Origin: Sphingomonas sp. TREG-RG-20F-R18-01
Lineage (GTDB): Bacteria > Pseudomonadota > Alphaproteobacteria > Sphingomonadales > Sphingomonadaceae
Reading direction: 5' to 3'
DNA: 64,000 bases
NCBI RefSeq assembly: GCF_022662475.1
Contig: NZ_JAKNQQ010000001.1
Location: forward strand, 744,001 to 808,000
Shown here in pieces: positions 51,286 through 60,307 of this stretch; position 1 is the first letter of the stretch, and each line of letters starts with the position of its first letter. The notes below the pieces were generated by a model. The model saw nothing but the letters and a program-made list of their open reading frames with translations, was not told the DNA's origin and did no database searches. Both the position numbers and the translations under genes were made by a program.

Positions 51286-53805
51286 TTATGACGTAGGCGC
51301 CTGGGCAGCGGTCAGCCTTACCGATGCGGGCAGGACCGGACTCCCTTGCCCGCTGGCGGCGACCGCGTCGACCATGATCGCACCCGGGCGACCGGTCGAT
51401 TGCACGATCAACTGCGCAAGGCCGTTGAACAAGGCGCGTTGCGGCGCGGTATCGCTTTCCAGGCTGTTGGGATTGCCGTTGCCGACGCCAAGGAGCTTGC
51501 CTGCCCCGGTCACGCGGAACCGCAACGCGTCGTTTGCGGTCGGCACCGGGCGCCCACGGGCATCCAGCAGCTCGACCGTCAGCACCGCGACATCGCGCCC
51601 GTCCGCCGCAATCGTCATACGGTCGGCGGCCAGGCGGAGGCGGCGCCCCGGGCCGGTCGTTTCGCGACGTTCGCGCAACACGACCTGGCCGTTGCGCCGG
51701 CCGGTCGCCTCGATCACGCCGGGGACATACGGCACTTGCCACGCGACATGTTTGAGGCGCGGCATCGGCTTGCGACCGAGGCTCTGCCCGTTCAGCAACA
51801 GCTCGATGTCGTCCAGGTTGGAATAGACCCAGACCGAAACCGGCTTCCCCTCCTGCCCGGCCCAGTTCCAGTGTGGGAAGAGATGCAGGCTTGGCGCGGT
51901 GCTCCACCAGGCCTTGTAATAGTAATAATAGTCCTTCGGGAAACCACACAGGTCGACGATCCCGAATTGCGAGCTGTTGGATGGCCAGGCATAAGGTGTG
52001 GGTTCGCCGCGATAATCGAACCCGGTCCAGGCGAATCCGCCAGCGAGCCAGTCATGCGCGCCATACTGGCTCCACCACTGCTCGGGCGTCGTGCCCCAAC
52101 CGACGACACCGTCATACGAACTCATGGTGTGTCGCGCGGCATCGGTGCGATATTCGCCGCGCGTAGCAATCGCGCTCGACGTTTCCGATCCGTAGATCGG
52201 CCGAGCCGGATGCGCCTTGTGGAACGGCTCCGGAAATTCCGGGTGGTAGTTGAATCCGACGATGTCGAGCGGTTCGGATGGCCCTGCCTCGTTGTTCCAG
52301 TTGACCGCCGCCGTGACGGGCCGGGTCGGATCGAGCGCATGGCAGCGATCGACCATCGCCTGCGCGATCCGCGTCCCCTGCGGCGCCAGCGCGCCCTGCT
52401 GGAGCAGAAATTCCTCGTTGCCGATCGACCAGCCGATGATCGACGGCGAATTGCGAAACCGCTTCACCATCCGCTCCAGCTCGGCCATCCCGCTCGGGTT
52501 CGAGCTCATCTGGCGCGTCTCGCACAGCATCATCACCCCCATCCGGTCGCACGCCTCGACCCATTCGGGCGTCGGCATGTTGTGCGACGTGCGGACGGCG
52601 TTGCAGCCCATGCCCTTGAGCACGCCCAGCCGAAACGTCTGCAGACGATCGGGCAAGGCCGCGCCGACGCCGGCATGATCCTGATGGTTGCACGTCCCCT
52701 GGATCTTGATCGGCGTGTCGTTGAGGAAGAAGCCGCGATCGGCGTCGAAGCGCGCGCTGCGAATGCCGAAGCTGACTGTCTCGGAATCGCGGACCGTGCC
52801 GTTCGCGACGACCTTTACCACCGCGGTATAGAGATTGGGCGTGTCCAGCGACCATAAGGCCGGGTTCGTCACGCGCGCGCTGGTGCGGTACATAGCCGAT
52901 CCCGCTGGCGCGATCGTCTGGACCGGCGCCGTTGCCCGCGCGACCACGACACCGCGGGCGTCGACGATCGTCCAGTCCAGCGCAGCATCGGCGGGGATGC
53001 GCGCCATATTCTCGACGGTGGTGACGAGGTCGAGCATCGCTCCGCCCGCCCCGGGTACGGCCCGCACGACGGTCTCCCACGCGCCGAAATGGACCGGGTC
53101 GGTCTTGCTCAGCCAGACGTGGCGATACAGGCCCGCGCCTTCGTAGAACCAGCCGTCGCCGAAACTCGCATCGACGCGAACCGCGATGACGTTCGTCCCG
53201 CCATACTCGAGGAAGTCGGTGCAATCGAAACGGAACGGCGCGTATCCATTGTCGTTGCGACCGATGAAGCAGCCGTTGACGAACACCAGCACGTCGCGCA
53301 TCGCACCGTCGAATTCGATCGTGATGCGCCGCCCGAGATCGCTTTTGGGAATATTGAAGCTGCGCCGATACCAGCCGACGCTGGTCGCCGGATAGCGCCG
53401 CCCGAGCGGGCGATAGCCATGCGAGCGCAATTGCGAATCCCCCGCGCCTGTGTCGTCCTGCACGAACGGCAGCTCGACCGCCCAGTCGTGTGGCAAATCG
53501 AGCGATCGCCACGCCTTGTCATCGAACGCCGCCGTCGCGATCTTGATGATCCCGGTCTTCGAGAAATCGGCCTGACCGATACCGAAATCGAAATCCTTCG
53601 ACGGGTCGCTCCCGTGGCCGAGCGCAAAGCGCCAATCGCGATCGAACCGAATCCGCTCCCGCGGCGCCAGCGCTGCGGGACTGTCCGCGACGCGCGGCGC
53701 GCTGCCGTCGGGCTGCGCGGCGGCACGCCCGGGTGGCGATAGCGAAGCGACCGTCGGTAGCGCCAGTCCACCACCCACCAGCAGTCGGCGCGTTATCTGC
53801 GTCAT
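51286..53805 (-). CDS. GH2 family beta-galactosidase, exported
   Basis: An 839-residue GH2 enzyme. The N-terminus (ITRRLLVGGGLALPTVASL) has a twin-Arg motif, suggesting Tat export. A sugar-binding jelly roll (SLDLPHDWAVELPF, VGWYRRSFNIP, VNGCFIGRNDNGYAPF) and immunoglobulin-like domain precede the barrel. The barrel has GCNAVRTSHNMPTPEWVEACD, acid/base Glu464 in GWSIGNEEF and nucleophile Glu541 in PIYGSETSSA. A DUF4982-like C-terminal part follows. It is translationally coupled to the halogenase-like gene by an ATGA overlap. Confidence 0.9.
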   Translation of the reverse strand: MTQITRRLLVGGGLALPTVASLSPPGRAAAQPDGSAPRVADSPAALAPRERIRFDRDWRFALGHGSDPSKDFDFGIGQADFSKTGIIKIATAAFDDKAWRSLDLPHDWAVELPFVQDDTGAGDSQLRSHGYRPLGRRYPATSVGWYRRSFNIPKSDLGRRITIEFDGAMRDVLVFVNGCFIGRNDNGYAPFRFDCTDFLEYGGTNVIAVRVDASFGDGWFYEGAGLYRHVWLSKTDPVHFGAWETVVRAVPGAGGAMLDLVTTVENMARIPADAALDWTIVDARGVVVARATAPVQTIAPAGSAMYRTSARVTNPALWSLDTPNLYTAVVKVVANGTVRDSETVSFGIRSARFDADRGFFLNDTPIKIQGTCNHQDHAGVGAALPDRLQTFRLGVLKGMGCNAVRTSHNMPTPEWVEACDRMGVMMLCETRQMSSNPSGMAELERMVKRFRNSPSIIGWSIGNEEFLLQQGALAPQGTRIAQAMVDRCHALDPTRPVTAAVNWNNEAGPSEPLDIVGFNYHPEFPEPFHKAHPARPIYGSETSSAIATRGEYRTDAARHTMSSYDGVVGWGTTPEQWWSQYGAHDWLAGGFAWTGFDYRGEPTPYAWPSNSSQFGIVDLCGFPKDYYYYYKAWWSTAPSLHLFPHWNWAGQEGKPVSVWVYSNLDDIELLLNGQSLGRKPMPRLKHVAWQVPYVPGVIEATGRRNGQVVLRERRETTGPGRRLRLAADRMTIAADGRDVAVLTVELLDARGRPVPTANDALRFRVTGAGKLLGVGNGNPNSLESDTAPQRALFNGLAQLIVQSTGRPGAIMVDAVAASGQGSPVLPASVRLTAAQAPTS

Positions 53806-55316
53806 GGCTTCGGCTCCCGGCCCATTGGCGCGACGCGAACGCCGCTGAGAAAATCGCGATGGGTTGGCAACACCGACACGCCCTGGCGTATCACCGTGCG
53901 CATGCGCTCCAGCTGCGCGCGGACGTGTGCCTCGGGCCATGCGTCCGCGAGCGGGTCATGCCCGCGCGGGACGAGGCCTTGGCCAAGCATCACCGAGAGC
54001 CAGCTCGTATCGCGGAACAGCTCGCCCGGATCGAGCAGGACCCGGCCCAGATTGGCGAACACCGCCATCCGCTCCGCCAGGCTGTCGGGGATCGCCATGG
54101 CGCGCGTGTGGCGCCAGAACGGCGTGTCGTCGCGGCGCGTCTGCTTGTAATGCAGGATGACGAAATCGCGCACCGCCTCGACCTCGGTCTGCATCAGGCG
54201 GTTGTAGAGGTCGATCTCCGGCTGCGCGAAGCCGTTGCCCGGAAAGAGCGACATCAGCGTGACGATGCCGCGCTGGATCAGGTGGATACTGGTCGATTCG
54301 AGCGGCTCGATGAAGCCCGCGGCCAGCCCGAGCGCGACGACGTTCTTGTTCCAGGACAGCCGGCGGCGCCCCGTCGTGAATTGCAGCTTGCGGGGTTCCG
54401 CGAGGGGCGCGGCATCGAGACCCGCGCGCAATTGCGCTTCGGCGGCATCGTCGTCGATGAACTCGCTGCAATAGACGTGGCCGTTGCCGACCCGGTGCTG
54501 CAGCGGAATGCGCCAGCGCCACCCTGCGCTCCCGGCGTGCGATCGGGTATAGGGCAGCGGAGCGCCTGTGACCGCGGTCGGCACGGCAAGCGCGCGGTTC
54601 ATCGGCAACCAGTGCGACCAGTCGAGGTAACCGGTCCCGAGCGCCTGCTCGATCAACAGTCCACGGAAACCCGAGCAGTCGATGTAGAGATCCGCCGCGA
54701 GGCTCTGGCCATCGGCGAGCTGGACGCGATCGACGAAGCCGCTTTCGCCGTCGAGCGTCACATCGACGATCCGCCCCTCCACCGACGTCGCGCCATTGGC
54801 GATGGCGAGTTCGCGCAAGACACCCGCATACAGCACGGCGTCGAAGTGGAGCGCGTAGGACATTCGCGACAAGACGTTGCGGGGGTCATCGCTCGGACGG
54901 CCGAACTTGCCCGCATAGGCGGCAAGCGTGCACATCGAATAGTCGGGGAGCGCGCCCGCGCCGGTGCGCAGCCAGTGATGATGGAAGGCGACCCCGCCGA
55001 GATCGGCGCCATAACTGCCAAAGGGATGAAAGTAGCGCTCCCCGAGCGCCCCCCAATCGCGGAATTCGATCCCGAGCTTATAGGTCGCCTGCGTGCGCCG
55101 GACGAGTTCGTCCTCGTCTAGCCCCAACAGCGCGTTGAGTTGCAGGATCGGCGGGATCGTCGCCTCGCCGACGCCGACCGTGCCGATCTCGGCGGACTCG
55201 ACGACCGTCACCGCCAGCGCCTCGGCCGGAAAGCTCTTGGCGAGCACCGCCGCCGCCATCCAGCCGGCAGTGCCGCCGCCCACGATCAACACGCGCTTTA
55301 CCGGTTGGTGTCGCAT
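53802..55316 (-). CDS. Tryptophan halogenase family flavoprotein
   Basis: A 504-residue protein of the flavin-dependent halogenase family. It has the FAD motif GGGTAGW (residues 13-19), the catalytic Lys80 in ATYKLGIEF, the halogenase signature WRWRIP (266-271) and the Glu in GFIEPLESTSIHLIQ. All residues known to be needed in PrnA-type enzymes therefore appear present. No signal peptide is visible, so it should be cytoplasmic, unlike its glycosidase partners. It begins after the TonB-dependent receptor and a terminator, and overlaps the GH2 start by four bases. Such genes recur beside TonB-dependent receptors in Caulobacter, Xanthomonas and sphingomonads; the substrate is unknown. Confidence 0.88.
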   Translation of the reverse strand: MRHQPVKRVLIVGGGTAGWMAAAVLAKSFPAEALAVTVVESAEIGTVGVGEATIPPILQLNALLGLDEDELVRRTQATYKLGIEFRDWGALGERYFHPFGSYGADLGGVAFHHHWLRTGAGALPDYSMCTLAAYAGKFGRPSDDPRNVLSRMSYALHFDAVLYAGVLRELAIANGATSVEGRIVDVTLDGESGFVDRVQLADGQSLAADLYIDCSGFRGLLIEQALGTGYLDWSHWLPMNRALAVPTAVTGAPLPYTRSHAGSAGWRWRIPLQHRVGNGHVYCSEFIDDDAAEAQLRAGLDAAPLAEPRKLQFTTGRRRLSWNKNVVALGLAAGFIEPLESTSIHLIQRGIVTLMSLFPGNGFAQPEIDLYNRLMQTEVEAVRDFVILHYKQTRRDDTPFWRHTRAMAIPDSLAERMAVFANLGRVLLDPGELFRDTSWLSVMLGQGLVPRGHDPLADAWPEAHVRAQLERMRTVIRQGVSVLPTHRDFLSGVRVAPMGREPKP

Positions 55317-55367
55317 CGGCCGCCCTGTTCCGTTCGCCCCGGTCTAAACGAAATCACGCGCACACCG

Positions 55368-55408
55368 CCAAAAACCTTGGCGGCCACGGATCCCGTGGCC
55401 GCCGAAGG
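55368..55408 (-). terminator. Terminator between the TonB-dependent receptor and the halogenase-like gene
   Basis: On the minus strand CCTTCGGCGGCCACGG pairs with CCGTGGCCGCCAAGG over a 3-nt loop and is followed by TTTTTGG. It should end most receptor transcripts and leave weaker read-through into the downstream genes. Confidence 0.85.
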
Positions 55409-55447
55409 AAGGAGAATGCCGGATCGTTGATCGATCTAGCAAGCGCA

Positions 55448-58372
55448 TTACAGCCCGACACGCAACCGGACCGATACGCGCCGATCGTTGATCTGGTAGT
55501 TGCGCAGATATTGCGGCTGGCCCTGGTAACTGTAGTTGACGGTGTCCGTGAGGTTCTGACCGTCGAGCGTCAGCGATATCCGCTTCGAGAAATCATAACT
55601 GATCGACGCATCGAGCGACCCATAAGATTTGAAGTAGATCGGGATGTTCGCGGCGCCGTTCTCGCTGATCGAATCGAGGAACTTGTCGCGCCAGTTATAG
55701 GCCACGCGGGCGTTGATCCCGTATTTGTCGTACAGCGCGATGAGGTTGTAGCTGTTGCGCGACAGGTTGATCAGGGGGATCGACTTGCCGAGCAGCTCGG
55801 CGGAGGTGGCGCTATCGGCCAGCGTATAGTTCGCCGAGACACCGAACCCGGACAAGGCACCCGGCAGGAAATCGAAGAACTTCTGACCGGCGATTTCAAA
55901 GCCCTGGACATACCCCGTCGCGATGTTCGCCACCGACGATACGTTGAACTGCACGGCCCCCACGCTGGGGATCGTCTGCGTTTGCAGGTAGTTGGTGTTG
56001 GCAATGACGTTGCGCAGGTTCTTCTTGAACCCCGTCAGCGAAATATAGCCGTCCTTCTGGAAATACCATTCGAGCGACGCATCGAACGACGTGACCTGTT
56101 CCGGTTTCAGGTTGGGATTGCCTGATACCGACCCGGTTCCCTGATAGGGGTTGGTCGTCGCATTGTAGGGTTGATTGGAGTTCACCGTCAGCGGCGTCGC
56201 ATCCGAAGCGTTGTAGGTCTGCGACAGCGTAAAGCTGGGGTTGAGCTGGTTAAAGGTCGGACGGAAGATGTTCTTCGAGAAAGCCAGCCGTGCCTGCAGC
56301 TTGGGCGCGACATGGAAACGCACGTTGAGGCTCGGCAGCCAGAAAGCGTATTCCCGGCCGCCGCTATAGGGCGCTACGATCGACGTGCTGGTCGGGGTCG
56401 CCCCGCCTGCCGTGCGATAGCTCAGCACCTGGAAGCCCTGGCCGCTCTCGCTCGTGCGCACATAGCGCAAACCGGCATTGCCGTCGAAATCGACCCCCGC
56501 GAGCGTCGTTCCGAACGCCGCACGGAAATACGCCGCGTAGTCGTCCTCCTTCACGGTGCTGGTCGTCGATTGCGTCGGATCATCCAGCGATCCGAAGCCG
56601 ATGGTCTGGCCGCTGATCTGCTTGATATGTGCGAATGCCGACTCGGGATGCTGCGCGTCGTACAGGTTCCATTGCAGGATCGGCCCGAACACCGAGCTCG
56701 TGCCGGCACCGCGGAACAGCGTTGCCTGGCCGGGATTGTTCTCGACGAATTCGGGATGCGCCGACACGGGATGGCAATTGGCCGCGCTCGACCAGTTGGC
56801 GCAAGTCCCGCCGATCGTCTGCCAGTTGTTGATGTTGGTGTCGCGATTGATCGCGGTCTTGCCGCTGTAGCGCGCGCCGGCGGTCAGGCTGTGCAGGAAC
56901 CCGCCGTCGTCGAAGTCCCAGGTCAGGTCGGCACGGACGCTGTCGCCCGTGGCGGTGTTCCTGGTGCGATCGGGCTGAACCGCGGTGAAGCCGTAGTTCG
57001 CCGGGTCGGCGAAGAAGGTCGAGGCCTTGCCGGTCGCCGGGTCCGTCGCGAGCTGCGTGGGAAAGGCACCCCGATTGTCGAACGTATAATTGTAGGTCGC
57101 GTTGAACACCCCGGCGACCCCGTTGGTGCTGGTGTAGGGGTTGATCGTCAGGTTGAGCGAATCCTGATCGACCTTGGCGTCGATGTGCTGATAATCGACG
57201 CCCAGATGCAGCCGCCGGGTGATCGCCCATTTGGCGCCCGTGCTGTAATCAGTGGTGCGCGTCTTGCGGGTCGACCCGTAGGTAACCGACGATCCGCCTG
57301 GATTGGCCAGCGAGCCCGACGTCGCGACACCGTTCACGACGGTGTACGTCCCGGTCGGAGCGGCACCCTGGTCGGTCGCGAAATACGACACGCCGGTATC
57401 GCGGAACCGATAGTCGCTGGTCAGTACCTGCGCGTAGATGTCGAGATTGCTGGCCGGTCGCCATTGCAGGACGGCCGACCCGCTGATCCGCCGCCGATCG
57501 CCCTGCGCGACGTTGAAGCCGCCGCCCTGCTGCACCTGGATATCCTGGTTGAGATAGCCCGGCACCGCCGAGGATTGCTGCGGCGAGCTGTCGGGGCTGG
57601 GGTTCGGCCCATGGTAGATGTACGGCTCGACCTGATCGAGATCCTGCCGGAACGACGTGGTCTGGAACGACCCGTTCAACAGGAAGCCGATCTCCCCGAT
57701 GCCGGTATGCCAGCGATTGCTGTACAAGGCCGAGAAGCCGTAGCCGTTCTTCTTGGCGAGATCGTAGCGCGTCGCCGATCCGGTCGCCGAGACGATCTGG
57801 CCCGACGCATCGAACGGCATGCGCGTGCGCAGATCGATCGTGCCGCCGAGCGACCCTTCGATCATCTCGGCCGAGGGGTTCTTGTAGACGTCGAGGCGCG
57901 ACAGCAAGTCCGGGCCGACATCCTCGAACGACAGCCCGACGCCGCCATTGGCCGAGAAGATATCGTGGCCGTTGAGTTCGGTGCGGACTTCGCTCAGCCC
58001 GCGGATCGCGACGGCGCTGCCTTCGCCGAGATTGCGCTGGATCTGGATTCCGGGGATTCGCTGCAACGCCTCTGCGACGTTGCTGTCGGGAAACTTGCCG
58101 ATGTCCTGGGCCGTGATCGAATCAATGATCTGCTCGGAATTCTGCTTGATCGCCTGCGCGGAGGCGAGGCTGCCGCGCAACCCGGTCACGACGATATCGA
58201 CCGGCGCGGAAGCATCGTCGGCCTGCCCCGCGGGCGCGGCGGCGGTCGTCACGGTTCCGCTCGGCTGCGGATCGGGCGCCGCCTGGGCCTGCGCCTGGGC
58301 AAGCGTCGACATGCTGCAGATGCTGACGGCCAGCCCCGAAACCCCAGCAAGAATGCGTATCGTATCCCTCAT
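55448..58372 (-). CDS. TonB-dependent receptor of the Xanthomonas/Caulobacter carbohydrate type
   Basis: A 974-residue outer-membrane receptor. Signal ILAGVSGLAVSICSMSTLAQAQ, then the plug domain: VDIVVTGLRGSLASAQAIK, DIGKFPDSNVAEALQRIPGI, GSAVAIRGLSEVRTELNG and MIEGSLGGTIDLRTR. This plug signature marks the family (TIGR01782-like) often linked to plant-glycan uptake. The long beta-barrel ends RLRVGL-like. The ATG at 58372 has GGAGGGG upstream. It should import oligosaccharides for the glycosidases around it, powered by TonB/ExbB/ExbD. Confidence 0.93.
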   Translation of the reverse strand: MRDTIRILAGVSGLAVSICSMSTLAQAQAQAAPDPQPSGTVTTAAAPAGQADDASAPVDIVVTGLRGSLASAQAIKQNSEQIIDSITAQDIGKFPDSNVAEALQRIPGIQIQRNLGEGSAVAIRGLSEVRTELNGHDIFSANGGVGLSFEDVGPDLLSRLDVYKNPSAEMIEGSLGGTIDLRTRMPFDASGQIVSATGSATRYDLAKKNGYGFSALYSNRWHTGIGEIGFLLNGSFQTTSFRQDLDQVEPYIYHGPNPSPDSSPQQSSAVPGYLNQDIQVQQGGGFNVAQGDRRRISGSAVLQWRPASNLDIYAQVLTSDYRFRDTGVSYFATDQGAAPTGTYTVVNGVATSGSLANPGGSSVTYGSTRKTRTTDYSTGAKWAITRRLHLGVDYQHIDAKVDQDSLNLTINPYTSTNGVAGVFNATYNYTFDNRGAFPTQLATDPATGKASTFFADPANYGFTAVQPDRTRNTATGDSVRADLTWDFDDGGFLHSLTAGARYSGKTAINRDTNINNWQTIGGTCANWSSAANCHPVSAHPEFVENNPGQATLFRGAGTSSVFGPILQWNLYDAQHPESAFAHIKQISGQTIGFGSLDDPTQSTTSTVKEDDYAAYFRAAFGTTLAGVDFDGNAGLRYVRTSESGQGFQVLSYRTAGGATPTSTSIVAPYSGGREYAFWLPSLNVRFHVAPKLQARLAFSKNIFRPTFNQLNPSFTLSQTYNASDATPLTVNSNQPYNATTNPYQGTGSVSGNPNLKPEQVTSFDASLEWYFQKDGYISLTGFKKNLRNVIANTNYLQTQTIPSVGAVQFNVSSVANIATGYVQGFEIAGQKFFDFLPGALSGFGVSANYTLADSATSAELLGKSIPLINLSRNSYNLIALYDKYGINARVAYNWRDKFLDSISENGAANIPIYFKSYGSLDASISYDFSKRISLTLDGQNLTDTVNYSYQGQPQYLRNYQINDRRVSVRLRVGL

Positions 58373-58714
58373 CGATCCCCTCCCCATGTCCCTGTCCGGG
58401 CTCGCGAGCTGCATACCGCACATCATCACATATGAAAACAGGAATTTATAAGTGCTATCCCAAGCGTGTTTTCGACAGGTCGTGGCTTGCATCCAAGAGA
58501 GTTATATTGCACCCATGAAAGCGTTCCTGGGCTCCGTTGCGAGCATGGACCGGGAATGGAATGACGGAGCTGCGCCGACAGGGTCGCAACGTGGCGTTCC
58601 GTGGGTTGCTGCGGCTGCGCGTGGCAACGCCGCGACGGCGCGGGGGAAAAACCGGGCGGCAACGGCCGCTCGGGCGATCCAACTGGATGGCACGTCCATC
58701 CGCGGGAGAGAGAG
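58373..58714. other. Divergent intergenic control region of the glycan locus
   Basis: This 342-bp gap separates the divergent TonB-dependent receptor and fucosidase genes and should hold promoters for both. The part 58425-58515 is clearly AT-richer. The half-palindrome CTTGCATCCAAG (58486-58497, CTTG-N4-CAAG) is a possible regulator site, but no regulator gene is adjacent to test this. GGGAGAGAGAG just before 58715 is the fucosidase ribosome site. No gene is supported. Confidence 0.45.
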
Positions 58715-60265
58715 ATGACGACCTTTAGCAAGCGCGAGATCCTGTGCGGACCGCTCGCCGCCCTCGGCGCCGGTGCGCTAGGCCGCGCCGCGCCCGCGCT
58801 GGCCGCACCGCGCGCAATGGCGCCCGGGGCGATTGCCAACGGCCGGTTCAATGCGACGCATGCATCGCTCGCGACGTACAGCACGCCCGAATGGTTCAAG
58901 GATGCGAAGTTCGGGATCTGGGCGCATTGGGGGCCGCAGGCCGTTCCGGGCCGCGGCGACTGGTACGCGCGCTGGATGTACGTCCCGGGCCACCCGCATT
59001 ACGACCATCATCTCAAGACCTACGGTCATCCCTCGGAAAGAGGGTATAAGGACATCATCCCGCTATGGCGGGCCGAGCGCTGGGATCCCGAAGCGCTGAT
59101 GGCGCGCTACGCCAGCGCCGGCGCGAAATACTTCGTGTCGATGGGCGTCCACCACGACAATTTCGACTTGTGGGCGTCGAAGCACAACCGCTGGAACGCG
59201 GCCGCAATGGGGCCGAAGCGCGACGTCGTCGGCGCCTGGCAAACCGCCGCGAAGCGGCAGGGCCTTCGCTTCGGCGTTTCCGAACACCTCGGCGCGAGCC
59301 ACAATTGGTGGTATCCCAATCATCTGTATGACCAGTTCTGGCCGAAGCTCGGCATTCCCTATGACGGCGCCAATCCGGCCTATGCCGATCTGTATCACGA
59401 CAATCGCACCGAGCCGTTCATCGACACCAAGGCGAGCTGGTACACCACCAACCCCGCGTATCATCAGTTGTGGCTCAGGCGGATCCGCGACCTGGTCGAC
59501 GGGTATCAGCCCGATCTGCTCTATTCCGATGGCGGATTACCATTCGGCGCGGTCGGCCGCAGCCTGGTCGCGCACCTGTACAACAGCAGCATCGCGCGGA
59601 CCGGGCAGCTGGAAGCGGTGTACAACTGCAAGGATTCCGGCACCGGAGAGTTTTTCAAGGAAGGCATGGTGCAGGACGTCGAGCGCGGCGTGCTCAAGGG
59701 GATCAACCCGCTTCCCTGGCAGACCGACACGTCCAACGGCGACTGGTTCTACAGCGACGACGTCAAGTACAAGACGTCGAACGAGATCGTCACGATGCTC
59801 GCCGACATCGTCAGCAAGAACGGCAACATGCTGCTGAACGTCGTCCTGCGCGCCGACGGGTCCCTGCCGCCCGAATCCGACCGCCTGTTGAGCGACCTCG
59901 CCGCGTGGATGGCCGTGAATGGCGAGGCGATCCACGGCACGCGCCCCTGGACGCAATTCGGCGAGGGGCCGACCGAGGCCGCGGAGGGCATGTTTAAGGA
60001 AAAGGCTGACTATTCCCCGCGGGACATCCGCTTCACGACCAAGGGCAACCTGCTCTACGCGATCACGCTGGGGGAACCACGGGGCGTCACCGAGATCACC
60101 GCGCTGCGCAGCGGCGCGGCGCATTCGCAGGGGCGCGTGGTCGGGGTCGACGTGCTCGGTGCCGGGCCGGTGCCCTTCCGCCAGACCGCCAGCGCGCTGT
60201 CGATCGACGTCCCCGCGCGGCTGCCGACCCGCCATGCCAGCGTCTTCCGCATCCACCGGGCCTGA
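58715..60265 (+). CDS. GH29 alpha-L-fucosidase, exported
   Basis: A 516-residue GH29 enzyme with an N-terminal export signal (ILCGPLAALGAGALGRAAPALA). It shows WFKDAKFGIWAHWGPQAVP, the fucose-pocket HHDNFDLWASKHNRWN, and the nucleophile Asp272 in LLYSDGGLPF. NGNMLLNVVLRADGSLPP and a C-terminal beta domain follow. It removes alpha-L-fucose from the non-reducing ends of glycans. It is transcribed away from the receptor gene and followed after 42 bp by the GH42 gene, probably one transcript. Confidence 0.92.
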   Translation: MTTFSKREILCGPLAALGAGALGRAAPALAAPRAMAPGAIANGRFNATHASLATYSTPEWFKDAKFGIWAHWGPQAVPGRGDWYARWMYVPGHPHYDHHLKTYGHPSERGYKDIIPLWRAERWDPEALMARYASAGAKYFVSMGVHHDNFDLWASKHNRWNAAAMGPKRDVVGAWQTAAKRQGLRFGVSEHLGASHNWWYPNHLYDQFWPKLGIPYDGANPAYADLYHDNRTEPFIDTKASWYTTNPAYHQLWLRRIRDLVDGYQPDLLYSDGGLPFGAVGRSLVAHLYNSSIARTGQLEAVYNCKDSGTGEFFKEGMVQDVERGVLKGINPLPWQTDTSNGDWFYSDDVKYKTSNEIVTMLADIVSKNGNMLLNVVLRADGSLPPESDRLLSDLAAWMAVNGEAIHGTRPWTQFGEGPTEAAEGMFKEKADYSPRDIRFTTKGNLLYAITLGEPRGVTEITALRSGAAHSQGRVVGVDVLGAGPVPFRQTASALSIDVPARLPTRHASVFRIHRA

Positions 60266-60275
60266 CGCCACCCCC

Positions 60276-60296
60276 CGATACGCGATACGCGATACG
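60276..60296. repeat. Three tandem copies of CGATACG
   Basis: Exactly three head-to-tail 7-bp copies lie in the 42-bp gap between the GH29 stop and the GH42 ribosome site (GAAGGA). A slippage-prone spacer that could alter coupling between the two genes. Confidence 0.8.
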
Positions 60297-60307
60297 AAGG
60301 ACCTGCC

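Noticed and set aside
49632-51949. In-frame upstream extensions that would fuse extra sequence to the GH35 and GH39 proteins
   Set aside because: Signal peptides and ribosome sites at 49631 and 51247 define the starts. The extensions only read neighbouring glycosidase genes in the wrong frame.
60276-60296. The three CGATACG copies as an iteron or CRISPR-like array
   Set aside because: Seven-base head-to-tail copies without spacers are a simple tandem repeat. No cas gene or replication gene is nearby.
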